From: JAVVWB01 sp036652335
Lineage (GTDB): Bacteria; Synergistota; Synergistia; Synergistales; Synergistaceae
Reading direction: 5' to 3'
Length of the DNA: 64,000 bases
Assembly: GCA_036652335.1 (NCBI GenBank)
Contig: JAVVWB010000007.1
Location: forward strand, 1-64,000
The translations under genes and the position numbers were made by a program. Every line of letters begins with the position of its first letter. Positions within the stretch are counted from its first letter, which is position 1. Shown piece by piece: positions 53,146-61,199 of this stretch. The notes beneath the pieces are model-generated. The model had not been told where the DNA came from. It made no database searches and saw only the letters and a program-made list of their open reading frames with translations.

Positions 53146-54807
53146 CTATTTTTTTAGAGCAGAAATAATTGTCTTTATTGCCTCTCCTGCATCTTCAGGT
53201 AGTTTGTCCATTCCACCATTTACACTCTCTCTTGAGTTTACAAATTCCAAACGATCGTTCATTCTGTTTATAAACATTTGTTTGTACTGAGGATCTGCAA
53301 AATCAGCTTCAAAGCCATCTATGCTCATTACTTCTATTCCTGGTAATCCACCAAATGATTCAAACTTTGCTGTACCCTCTGCAATTTTTTCGATAATTTC
53401 AAGTGTTGTCTCTTTCGGTACTTTTTTATCAAGGAATGACCCTGTGTTTATAATGTAGCATTCAACTCCGTCTTCAAAAAGGGTACGGAATCTTTCATAA
53501 TCTAATGCCAAAGGATAGGTTCTAAATGGGTTTGCATAGCTTTCTATTACCAGTGCGTCTGGATCTACCCCTGGGGCAAGTCTTTCAGCAGAAGTTCTTC
53601 TTGTAGCAAGAGTTGAGCCCATAACAGAAGCAAGAGAAGGACCAGTTAATTTGACTACAGGTGGTAGAGTTGGGTCTTTCATCAACCAGCAAATAGCATT
53701 AAGGGGTTCATCTATGCGGTCTACTCTATTCGGCGACCAGAAACGTGATTTTACTGCTCTTCCGTTCCCATTGCGGAGGTCTTCACTTACAACTATTGTT
53801 TTCCCCTCTGCATCTTTTGTAGCACCACAGTTTTGAAGAGAGAGAAGGTATTTGTTATCTTCACATCCCATAGGATAATCTTGCATTTTGTCAAAATATG
53901 CAGGTTCAAGTGCTATTGCATATTTGTCTTTTACGTTTATGATGAAAGCATCGTCATGTAATACCATTACATCGTATTTTCCACCATGTTTTGCATGAGT
54001 TATTGTAGATTTTCCAGAACCTGAGAGTCCGAATACCGCAAGTACAAATCTCTTGTCACTACCATCTTTCAATGTGTAGCGTTTGAGTCCTCCATGACAT
54101 GATGCATATCCATTTCTTCCTGCGCTACCCCATGCAAGTGTTAGAGTCCCTTTTTTAAATTCTCCAAAGTATCTCATTCCTAGTATTGCCGCACAGTTCT
54201 GTTCTGGCACAAAGAATGCAAGTCCCAGAGGGAAGTCAGGATGTGACCATTCTGGGTCTACAAAGACAAAGATATCACCTTCGTTTGTTAGTTCACGTGA
54301 TTTTTCATAGCGCGCTTTGTACTCATCGTTCATAAATTGGAAGTTAAGCAACCAACTATATATGCTTGTCTCAAAATCTTTCGGTACCATTATGTTTGCT
54401 TTTACCATAAAGTCCTCTTCAAGTCCTATTACGGCTTCAGCAGAGTAGAATTCTCTAAATCTTGAGTTGTATATTGCTTCACGCAATATAGTGGCATATT
54501 CTGGAATTGATACTCCAGGGTGTCCTACAATACGACGTGCTGCTGCACAACGTCCAAATACTGCTCCGTCATTAAATAGAAGTACATTTGCGTTTTGTGG
54601 TAGTCCGAGTTCTTCTGCACGAAGTACAGGCATTCCCGTAAGTTCTATCGTTCCCTTGCTGTTTTTTGCAAGAGCATATGCTTCTTTCATATCTTTTATA
54701 GGCGTTACGTTGTTACCATAGAAAGCTGTTTCTATTGTTGTCCTGAGCTGGTTTGCGTTTAATTTTTTAAAGCTGTCCAAATCTTTGAAATATCCTTGTG
54801 TAGCCAT
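53146..54807 (-). CDS. pckA: Divergent ATP-type phosphoenolpyruvate carboxykinase
   Basis: A 553-residue protein with the kinase-1 loop GLSGSGKST, a metal-site-like LHDDAF (usual form GDD), and the C-terminal regions LPPVVKLTGPSLA and ANPFRTYPLALDYERF...YIINTGSF that correspond to conserved PEPCK segments. The usual EGGCY motif is not visible; EPAYFDK stands in that area. It would interconvert oxaloacetate and PEP with ATP. GAGG precedes the ATG. It is well outside the common ATP-PEPCK sequence range, so an altered function should be considered. Confidence 0.78.
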   Translation of the reverse strand: MATQGYFKDLDSFKKLNANQLRTTIETAFYGNNVTPIKDMKEAYALAKNSKGTIELTGMPVLRAEELGLPQNANVLLFNDGAVFGRCAAARRIVGHPGVSIPEYATILREAIYNSRFREFYSAEAVIGLEEDFMVKANIMVPKDFETSIYSWLLNFQFMNDEYKARYEKSRELTNEGDIFVFVDPEWSHPDFPLGLAFFVPEQNCAAILGMRYFGEFKKGTLTLAWGSAGRNGYASCHGGLKRYTLKDGSDKRFVLAVFGLSGSGKSTITHAKHGGKYDVMVLHDDAFIINVKDKYAIALEPAYFDKMQDYPMGCEDNKYLLSLQNCGATKDAEGKTIVVSEDLRNGNGRAVKSRFWSPNRVDRIDEPLNAICWLMKDPTLPPVVKLTGPSLASVMGSTLATRRTSAERLAPGVDPDALVIESYANPFRTYPLALDYERFRTLFEDGVECYIINTGSFLDKKVPKETTLEIIEKIAEGTAKFESFGGLPGIEVMSIDGFEADFADPQYKQMFINRMNDRLEFVNSRESVNGGMDKLPEDAGEAIKTIISALKK

Positions 54808-54888
54808 AAAAAAACCTCCTCTTTCTTGTTAGCTTGCTTATGTTTTGTTTTTTGTATATATATAATTTTGTAAGTATACCCTAACAAT

Positions 54889-54912
54889 GATAAAATGCAA
54901 TAGTATTTTATC
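54889..54912. promoter_or_regulatory. Dyad in the pckA/EamA divergent region
   Basis: GATAAAAT (54889-54896) and ATTTTATC (54905-54912) form a perfect dyad with an eight-base gap, about 80 bases before pckA. An operator is plausible; no known box is matched. Confidence 0.4.
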
Positions 54913-55048
54913 CTAAAACAATGTATCATGTATAAACAAGTAATAGTATGTTATCACTTACTATATTTACTAATTTCTTCATTACTTTTATTCAATATGA
55001 CACACAAACTTTGTTGACTTTTTTTATCATTTTAGGAGGATTGTTCTT

Positions 55049-55972
55049 ATGCCACTATGGGCTTTTTTATTATGTTTTTTTGTTGCTGCGCTATGGGCAA
55101 TTTCACCTATTATGACAGCAAGAGGACGTGCAAATGCTTCTTGTACAGTCAATGAGATTAACCCCGTCCGTTCTCTTTCTTTTTTTATTTCTTCATTAGC
55201 TATAGCACTTATCGCAAATAGCGGAGATTTGAATTTCGTTACTTCACTTAGAGCTTTAGGCGCATTATTTGCTACTGTTACTATTAGTTATATTATTGGA
55301 GATATTTTGTGCTTTTCTGCAATAAAAGAGATAGGTGTAAGTTTGGCAATCCCCATTTCAAATACATATCCTGTAATGACTCCTTTCTTTGCTCTTTTAC
55401 TTTTAGGAGAAGATATTACTTTTAGGATTATGTTTGGCATTTCTTTTGTTGTAGCAGGGATTGCACTCCTTAATTTTGGTGGCAAAAATAAGTTATCTTT
55501 TGATTTTAAAAATACCAGTTCACTACCAATGTTAAAAGGTGTTTCACTTGCCTTGGGAGCTTCGTTAGCATGGGCTTTTAGCGCCCCTTTTATGAAGATG
55601 GCAATTACATATTCTGAAATGGGACCTATTGATATCGCTTTTAATAAATCGCTTGTTTTTTTCATCGTTGCTTGGGCTTATCGTTTTTATAAAGTTAAGT
55701 TTTCTCCACTCAAAACACAACCCATTATGTCTCTACCGTTAAAGACTTTGGGATATTTTTCTGGAGCAGCCTTTATAGGTTTATGTTTAGGTTCTATATT
55801 TCAAGCCCTTTGCTTAAAGACTATATCTGTTAATATCGTTACAGCTATTACAGCAACAAGTCCTTTTATTGCAGCACTTTTCGGTCATTTCGTCTTAAAG
55901 GATTTACTCACAAAATTTCAGTGGGTTGGTGTAGCACTTATTATTGGTGGCTCTATTTTTGTTGCTCTTTAG
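55049..55972 (+). CDS. EamA/DMT-family transporter
   Basis: A 307-residue protein of ten hydrophobic helices in two EamA repeats (about 1-150 and 160-307); the second ends ALFGHFVLKDLLTKFQWVGVALIIGGSIF. Members export or import small metabolites, often amino acids. TTAGGAGG precedes ATG 55049. ccdA begins 79 bases later. The substrate is unknown. Confidence 0.88.
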   Translation: MPLWAFLLCFFVAALWAISPIMTARGRANASCTVNEINPVRSLSFFISSLAIALIANSGDLNFVTSLRALGALFATVTISYIIGDILCFSAIKEIGVSLAIPISNTYPVMTPFFALLLLGEDITFRIMFGISFVVAGIALLNFGGKNKLSFDFKNTSSLPMLKGVSLALGASLAWAFSAPFMKMAITYSEMGPIDIAFNKSLVFFIVAWAYRFYKVKFSPLKTQPIMSLPLKTLGYFSGAAFIGLCLGSIFQALCLKTISVNIVTAITATSPFIAALFGHFVLKDLLTKFQWVGVALIIGGSIFVAL

Positions 55973-56051
55973 AGCAAGTATTTTTACATAGACATTTGGT
56001 GTATTCCAATTTAAAATAAATACAAATTAGAGTCAGAAATGAGGTTATTTA

Positions 56052-56720
56052 ATGGAAAAAGTACCTTTTCTTTTTTTAGAGGGTATATTAGCTTTTATTT
56101 CTCCTTGCATGTTGCCTATGCTTCCAGTCTATCTTATGTATTTGGCGGCAGAGACAGAACATGGTAAAAGAGCTAGCGTTGTAAATACAGTAGGCTTTGT
56201 ATGTGGATTTACTTTAGTTTTTATGGCACTAGGGGCTTCTGCAACATTTATAGGATCTTTGCTTAATGAAAATAGGCTTTTGATGCAACGAGTTAGCGGA
56301 GTTGTAATTACTATTTTTGGTCTGCATTTTCTTGGCGTTTTTAAGATTGGTTTTCTTGATGTAGAGAAAAAGTTAGAGCTTAATGTTCAAAAAGGTGGGT
56401 TCTTAGGTGCTATTTTGTTTGGAGCAGCTTTTTCTTTAGGCTGGACGCCATGCCTTGGTCCATTCTTAGGTTCTGCACTTGTTATGGCAGGAAATTCAAC
56501 TACAATGCTTCAGGGCATTTTTATGCTTTTCGTCTTTTCGATGGGGCTTGGTATTCCTTATATTTTGGCAGCCCTTTTCTTTACTCGCATTAAAGGTATA
56601 TTCACATTTCTTAAGAGTAACGCAAAAAAAATTAAATTTATTTCAGGTGCTATACTAGTTATAGCTGGACTCCTAATGGCTTTTGATGTATTTGGCTATT
56701 ATGCAGGCCTTTTTTACTAA
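56052..56720 (+). CDS. ccdA: CcdA-type thiol:disulfide transmembrane electron carrier
   Basis: A 222-residue six-helix protein. The two redox cysteines are Cys19 in helix 1 (FISPCMLP) and Cys134 in helix 4 (GWTPCLGP), the CcdA hallmark. It carries reducing equivalents from cytoplasmic thioredoxin to extracytoplasmic thiol proteins. It is the first gene of a small operon with the CPPU selenoprotein and the DUF308 gene. A TlpA-like protein, a natural acceptor, is encoded convergently. No cytochrome c maturation genes are present here. Confidence 0.92.
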   Translation: MEKVPFLFLEGILAFISPCMLPMLPVYLMYLAAETEHGKRASVVNTVGFVCGFTLVFMALGASATFIGSLLNENRLLMQRVSGVVITIFGLHFLGVFKIGFLDVEKKLELNVQKGGFLGAILFGAAFSLGWTPCLGPFLGSALVMAGNSTTMLQGIFMLFVFSMGLGIPYILAALFFTRIKGIFTFLKSNAKKIKFISGAILVIAGLLMAFDVFGYYAGLFY

Positions 56721-56748
56721 TTTTTATAATTTAAATTGAGGTGGTAGT

Positions 56749-56868
56749 GTGAAAAAACACAATGGTTTCTGCCCTCCATGAATTCTAATTGTTCCTATAG
56801 TGGCAGTTGTCGCTATTATTCCGTGGTTTGTCGGGGTTATTAAAAAATTTTTTAGTCGTAATGTTTAA
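56749..56868 (+). CDS. Candidate small membrane selenoprotein with CPPU motif
   Basis: The frame starts at GTG 56749, preceded by GAGGTGG, reads MKKHNGFCPP, meets TGA at 56779-56781, and stays open to TAA 56866-56868. Reading UGA as selenocysteine gives 39 residues: Cys8-Pro-Pro-Sec11, then one hydrophobic helix (about 12-31, VPIVAVVAII core) and a basic tail (KKFFSRN). After the UGA, 23 nucleotides lead to the loop of a SECIS-like hairpin. CPPU mirrors the CPPC of the TlpA-like neighbour. ccdA ends 28 bases before it, and its stop overlaps the ribosome-binding site of the next gene. I infer a redox relay subunit in the membrane. A ten-residue peptide followed by chance open frame is the alternative. 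I know no described family. Confidence 0.78.
56797..56816 (+). promoter_or_regulatory. Bacterial SECIS-like hairpin
   Basis: ATAGTGGC (56797-56804) and GTCGCTAT (56809-56816) form eight consecutive pairs, two of them G-U, closing on the loop AGTT. The loop has G at its second position and begins 23 nucleotides after the UGA; small loops with an early G, 16 to 37 nucleotides past the UGA, are the general bacterial SECIS pattern. Confidence 0.72.
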
Positions 56869-56882
56869 GGAGCTGGTTTGTT

Positions 56883-57437
56883 ATGTTTTTTAAAGACACT
56901 TTCAACACAGATGATTTATGTAAGTTAAAGTCCAGAATGTATATAGTAGGTGGGCTGTTTTTAGTTTTAGGACTTCTTTCTTTGACAATGCCTTTGCTCG
57001 CTTCCTATGCTATCGAAACTTTAGTAGGTTGTCTTATTTTGGCTGTCGCTTTCTCTAATGCTTTAGGCGCTTTTAGAGGATTTGGTGACGGAGATAAACC
57101 TTGGCAGGAAGTTGTTATGGCAATAGCATGTTTTGTTATCGCAATGATTTTTCTTTTCAAGCCACTCGCAGGACTTTTGACTCTTTCTATGTTACTTTTT
57201 GTCTATTTCCTTATTGATGGAATTTCTAAGATATCAGGATATTTTAGACTAAGATCAGTCCAAAATTCCATTTGGCTACTAGTATCTGGCCTTTTATCCA
57301 TGTTACTTTCTTATATGATGTGGAGTAACTTTGCAACATCTCTTTCGATGATAGGTATTATCCTCGGAATAAACTTAACTTTCACTGGTTGTAGTTTTAT
57401 TATGATGGGTTATGGCTGTTCAAAGTTAAGCAAGTAA
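56883..57437 (+). CDS. DUF308 (HdeD-like) membrane protein
   Basis: A 184-residue protein with six helices in three two-helix repeats, typical of DUF308/HdeD. A soluble N-terminus (FFKDTFNTDDLCKLKSR) precedes them. The enterobacterial HdeD affects acid resistance, but the biochemical role is unknown. AAGGAG, overlapping the stop of the small selenoprotein gene, precedes ATG 56883. Placement in the ccdA operon suggests a membrane scaffold or stress role linked to thiol redox. Confidence 0.8.
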   Translation: MFFKDTFNTDDLCKLKSRMYIVGGLFLVLGLLSLTMPLLASYAIETLVGCLILAVAFSNALGAFRGFGDGDKPWQEVVMAIACFVIAMIFLFKPLAGLLTLSMLLFVYFLIDGISKISGYFRLRSVQNSIWLLVSGLLSMLLSYMMWSNFATSLSMIGIILGINLTFTGCSFIMMGYGCSKLSK

Positions 57438-57440
57438 TTT

Positions 57441-57492
57441 AAGCTATAAAAAAAGAGAGAGCAGATTTCTGCTCTCTCTTTTTTTATAGCTT
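57441..57492. terminator. 25-bp perfect bidirectional terminator
   Basis: Arms 57441-57465 and 57468-57492 pair at all 25 positions around a two-base TT centre, with A7 and T7 tracts. It closes the ccdA operon and the convergent tlpA-like gene. Confidence 0.93.
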
Positions 57493-57504
57493 GTGTTATT
57501 TGTT

Positions 57505-58023
57505 TTATTTTGCTTTGTTCAGGAGTTCCATTACTGCTGCTTTTGTAGTTCCACCAACTATTTTCCCTGCAATTTTGCCATCTTTTCCTATTACGTAGGT
57601 TGTAGGTAAATATTGAACTTTGTATGCAACTGCTGCTGTTGAATTTACGTCATAAAGGACTGTTAGTCCATATTTCTTTTCTTTTATAAATGTTTCAGCT
57701 TTTTTTATAGTTTCTCTCTGACCATCTGTCATGTTTACTGCAAGCATTACTGTATCATTTTTTTTCTTAAATTCTTTATCCATTTCATCAAATTCCGGCA
57801 TTTCACCTCTGCAAGGAGGACACCATGAGGCCCAGAAGTTTAGTATAATCTTTTTCCCCTTGTAATCAGAAAGTGATATTTTCTTTCCATTTGCTATGTT
57901 TGATTGGAGTACAAAGTCTTTTGCATTATCTCCAACTTCCATAGCATAAGAAGAAGATACCATCATTATGAACGCAAAAACAAATGCAAGAAATCCTGTA
58001 GTGAATAGTGTAGCTTTTTTCAT
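57505..58023 (-). CDS. TlpA/ResA-like exported thioredoxin
   Basis: A 172-residue protein: signal sequence or anchor (1-27, ending SSYA), then a thioredoxin fold with FWASWCPPC (Cys68, Cys71) and a cis-Pro segment YLPTTYVIGKDG. It acts outside the cytoplasm as a thiol-disulfide reductase and probably takes electrons from CcdA. ATG 58023 follows GAGGAG by seven bases; upstream in-frame codons lack a site. The CPPC matches the CPPU of the small selenoprotein. Confidence 0.9.
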   Translation of the reverse strand: MKKATLFTTGFLAFVFAFIMMVSSSYAMEVGDNAKDFVLQSNIANGKKISLSDYKGKKIILNFWASWCPPCRGEMPEFDEMDKEFKKKNDTVMLAVNMTDGQRETIKKAETFIKEKKYGLTVLYDVNSTAAVAYKVQYLPTTYVIGKDGKIAGKIVGGTTKAAVMELLNKAK

Positions 58024-58240
58024 TTTATCGCTCCTCTTTATTATTATTAACTTTTTTATATCTAAGGTAGATTGTAGCATCCAGTTTTTCTTATGGATAC
58101 CTATTAGAGCAATTTTAATCTAAGTTTATGTGACTTTTATGTGATTTTACCTAGTGAGTATCCATTTTAATTTTGTAACCCTTTCGGAGTTTTGTGTGTT
58201 AAAATTATTTTATCCATACATGGATAGGGAGGATCTTTTA

Positions 58241-59590
58241 TTGAATACAAAAAATATTGAAATGCTTGAAAACGAGAAGGTCGCTCCTCTTTTAATTAAA
58301 CTTTCTGCTCCTGCAATGGTCGGTATGTTTTTAATTTCTTTGTATAATGTAGTTGATGCTTTTTTTGTTGGACGTGGTGTCGGAGCATTGGGTATTGCTG
58401 CCGTTTTTATATCTTTTCCCACTATTCTTACAATTATGGCAGTAGCACAAACATTCGGCGTAGGAGGGGCATCTCTAACTTCACGTTTTTTAGGTGCAAA
58501 AAATAATGAACAAGCAGAGGAAGTTTTAGGCTCGGTTTTATCCGTTGGTTTTATTACAGGGCTTTTTATGGGATTGTTCTTCTATGTAACTACTAACAAG
58601 ATGATTGTCTTCTTCGGTGCGTCCCCAGAAATTTTAGCTCCAGCTTCTCTTTATGCAAAAATTCTTTTTGCTGGCACACCATTTTTTAATATTATGATGA
58701 TTATGAATAATCTTGTACGTGGTGAGGGAAATACGAAACTCTCTATGTGGAGTATGGCAATTTCGTCTTTGTCAAATGTAGTTATGGATGCACTTTTTAT
58801 TTTCGTTTTTGGTTGGGGTATAGCAGGTGCAGCAATAGCAACAGTCTTATCTCAAATATTAGCAGTTGTGTGGCTTTTAAATTATTATGTAAGCGGTAAG
58901 AGTGCAATAAAACTGAGAAGTAGGTATTTCTTTCACCCATCGCTTCATCATATTACCAATATTTTAAAAGTTGGAGCTTCTGCTTTTATACGTCAAACTG
59001 GGATAGCTATTTCATGGACTATTTTAAATAAAGTGTTCTCTGCTACAGGAGGAGATATTGCTGTCGCTTCTTCTGGAATTATTCAGAGACTTTTTTCTAT
59101 CATAGTTATGCCTATGATAGGAATGGGACATGGTTTGCTTCCTATAGTGGGATATAACTATGGAGCAAAAGCACATAAGAGAATTTTAGAGGTAATGAAT
59201 TTCTCTAATGGCTTTTCTACTGTATTTTGTTTCGTCGCCTCTCTTATATTATTTATTTTCCCCGCAGAGTTACTGTCATTTTTTTCAGAGAGCAATGAAT
59301 TACTTCAAATTGGCATCCCCGGCGCAAAGATTGTCTCTTTAGGAATTGTGACAACAGGGGTTCAAATTTGTATCGCAACCTATTATCAAGGTATTGGCAA
59401 CGGAGGACTTTCATTTTTTCTATCAATGTTGAGGCCTTTGCTGTTACAACCTGTTATAGCAATAGTTCTTACACCTTTTTACGGGATTTTAGGAGCATGG
59501 CTATCTTTCCCGATATCAGACTTTGGCACTTTTTTAATTTCTGTAGTTTTATATCATTATTCGGTTAAGAAAATTAAGGAAACTTTATAA
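58241..59590 (+). CDS. MATE-family efflux transporter, first of a pair
   Basis: A 449-residue protein with twelve helices in two MatE halves, beginning VAPLLIKLSAPAMVGMFLISLYNVVDAFFVGRG. It exports cationic or aromatic compounds with Na+ or H+. TTG 58241 lies eight bases after GGGAGG; the longer frame has no ribosome-binding site. It shares one base with the next MATE gene (TAATG). Confidence 0.88.
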   Translation: MNTKNIEMLENEKVAPLLIKLSAPAMVGMFLISLYNVVDAFFVGRGVGALGIAAVFISFPTILTIMAVAQTFGVGGASLTSRFLGAKNNEQAEEVLGSVLSVGFITGLFMGLFFYVTTNKMIVFFGASPEILAPASLYAKILFAGTPFFNIMMIMNNLVRGEGNTKLSMWSMAISSLSNVVMDALFIFVFGWGIAGAAIATVLSQILAVVWLLNYYVSGKSAIKLRSRYFFHPSLHHITNILKVGASAFIRQTGIAISWTILNKVFSATGGDIAVASSGIIQRLFSIIVMPMIGMGHGLLPIVGYNYGAKAHKRILEVMNFSNGFSTVFCFVASLILFIFPAELLSFFSESNELLQIGIPGAKIVSLGIVTTGVQICIATYYQGIGNGGLSFFLSMLRPLLLQPVIAIVLTPFYGILGAWLSFPISDFGTFLISVVLYHYSVKKIKETL

Positions 59591-60990
59591 TGAACAATTT
59601 TGAAAAGTTTAAAAACTTTTTTACTAATGCAGGAAAAGGTGACATGGGAGAGGGTAATGTATTAAAAACCCTGATAAATCTTTCTGTACCTTCCATTGCT
59701 ATGGTTCTTTTTCATTCATTTTTTCACTTAGTTGATACGGTTTTTATATCTTGGCTTGGAGAAGTACAAATGATAGCCATTTCTTATACATTTCCAGTTC
59801 AAATCGGACTTTTTGCAATCCTTGAGGGTATAGGAAACGGACTCGCTGCACTTGTTGCACATAAGCTAGGAGAAAGTAATAATGATGATGCACAAAAAAT
59901 TACATCTTCTGGAATAGCTTTAGCATATCTACTTTCTTTACTTTGGTTACCCTTGATGTTTCCGTCTTTCTCCAATTCATTTTTTTCTCTACTTGGAGCA
60001 TCTGACCCTCGTATATTACATCAAGCATGGCTTTATAATATGTGGGCTCCCCCTATGTATATATTTATTAGTTTTACTTTTGTCGCAAATACAATTTTTC
60101 GTTGCCAAGGGAATACAGTCATCCCTCTTAAATCATTTCTTATTGCAAATGGAGCAAATCTGATTTTAGACCCGATTTTTATCTTTATCTTTGGTTGGGG
60201 AATTACAGGTGCAGCAGTGGCGACAATGATAGGACGTATACTTGGAGTGCTTTTCCTTATAGAAAAGTTGAGAGAACATAGTGCTTTAAAAGTATCTTTT
60301 ATTCCTAATATTAAATCTTTTATGCTTCCATATTGGAAGAAAATCATAAAAGTTGGACTGCCTGTAACTATAACAACAGGAAGCGTCGCTTTGGGAATGG
60401 GAAGTGTAAACAGGATTATCACAGGCACTTTTGGACCTCAAGCCGTTGCAGCATGGATGCTTGGGATGAGAATAGAAGATATTGTTTTGGGTTCACTAAT
60501 GGGAATAAACGATGCTCTTGTGCCATTTCTTGCTTTCAACTACGGTAGAAAAGATAAAGCTCGCATGAAAAAAGCATTACGTTCGGCTTTTATTATAAGT
60601 GCTGGTGTCACTGGTTTGATAGGAATGTTAATTGGCTTCTTTCCTCTTCCTATCATCGCGATTTTTAACCCTACAAGAGAAATTGCTCTCCTTGCATCAC
60701 AAGCATTACGTATCACATTGGCTGGCTATCCTTTAGTTATTTATATTATTATTTATAATTCACTATTTGTAGCCACAGGACACTCTATCTATGGAACAAT
60801 TGCACAGGTTTCACGCTCAGTTATATTGAGAATTCCTGCTGTTCATTTCTTAGCAAAAGTAGTCTCTATCAATAATATATGGTGGTTTCAACCTATATCA
60901 TTTGCAGGAGCATCTTTGATTACAGCTTTTTATGGTAATAGGCTTATTAAAAAAATAGAGATAGACGAAGATATAAACGACGTGTTTTGA
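59590..60990 (+). CDS. MATE-family efflux transporter, second of a pair
   Basis: A 466-residue MATE protein with a 25-residue soluble N-terminus and opening VLKTLINLSVPSIAMVLFHSFFHLVDTVFISWLG. It is only distantly like the first. The TAATG overlap implies equal, coupled synthesis, which raises the chance of a functional link or a heteromer, though MATE proteins usually act alone. The gene ends in TGA. Confidence 0.88.
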   Translation: MNNFEKFKNFFTNAGKGDMGEGNVLKTLINLSVPSIAMVLFHSFFHLVDTVFISWLGEVQMIAISYTFPVQIGLFAILEGIGNGLAALVAHKLGESNNDDAQKITSSGIALAYLLSLLWLPLMFPSFSNSFFSLLGASDPRILHQAWLYNMWAPPMYIFISFTFVANTIFRCQGNTVIPLKSFLIANGANLILDPIFIFIFGWGITGAAVATMIGRILGVLFLIEKLREHSALKVSFIPNIKSFMLPYWKKIIKVGLPVTITTGSVALGMGSVNRIITGTFGPQAVAAWMLGMRIEDIVLGSLMGINDALVPFLAFNYGRKDKARMKKALRSAFIISAGVTGLIGMLIGFFPLPIIAIFNPTREIALLASQALRITLAGYPLVIYIIIYNSLFVATGHSIYGTIAQVSRSVILRIPAVHFLAKVVSINNIWWFQPISFAGASLITAFYGNRLIKKIEIDEDINDVF

Positions 60991-60999
60991 TAAAAAGTT

Positions 61000-61028
61000 T
61001 AGACATTTTTACACTTTTGGTATACAAT
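61000..61028 (+). promoter_or_regulatory. iorAB promoter
   Basis: TAGACA (61000-61005), 17 bases and TACAAT (61023-61028) form a fair sigma-A promoter. Transcription would start near 61035. Confidence 0.6.
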
Positions 61029-61034
61029 ACGAGA

Positions 61035-61199
61035 ATACTATTTATTTACTGAGAAGGTTAGGGGTAGCCCTTACCGCAGTGAGATGAGTTTAATATGAGA
61101 TGAGCAAGGCGAGGCTGAGTGGAGAAAATACTGAATTCAGATCTCTGTCGTACATCTTGTATGGCAGAGTTTTTTTGTATTATATAAGGAGGAGCTCTT
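61035..61199 (+). promoter_or_regulatory. Structured leader before iorA, attenuator candidate
   Basis: The leader opens with a GGTTAGGG...CCCTTACC hairpin (61057-61076, one mismatch), then two copies of GAGATGAG (61081-61088, 61097-61104), the palindrome CTGAATTCAG (61131-61140) and a terminator. GAGAT in the repeats can pair with ATCTC at the foot of the terminator. I compared it with TPP, T-box, SAM, glycine and lysine elements and found no match. Confidence 0.5.
61143..61176 (+). terminator. Intrinsic terminator inside the iorA leader
   Basis: CTCTGTC GTACA (61143-61154) pairs with TGTAT GGCAGAG (61158-61169) along 12 positions, two or three of them G-U, with loop TCT and seven Ts after. 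It stands between a promoter and iorA, so some transcripts should stop before the genes. Confidence 0.8.

Noticed and set aside
56749..56781. Ten-residue leader peptide ending at TGA as the full gene
   Set aside because: It would leave unexplained the open frame after TGA, its clean membrane helix, the SECIS-like hairpin, and the stop placed at the next ribosome-binding site.
58093..58165. Inverted repeat ATGGATAC/GTATCCAT flanking the tlpA-MATE gap
   Set aside because: Eight-base arms 57 bases apart could arise by chance, and no mobile-element gene or target duplication is near.
61035..61199. TPP riboswitch or T-box in the iorA leader
   Set aside because: CTGAGA occurs near the start, but the other TPP core elements are absent or out of order, and no T-box TGGNACCGCG sequence is present.
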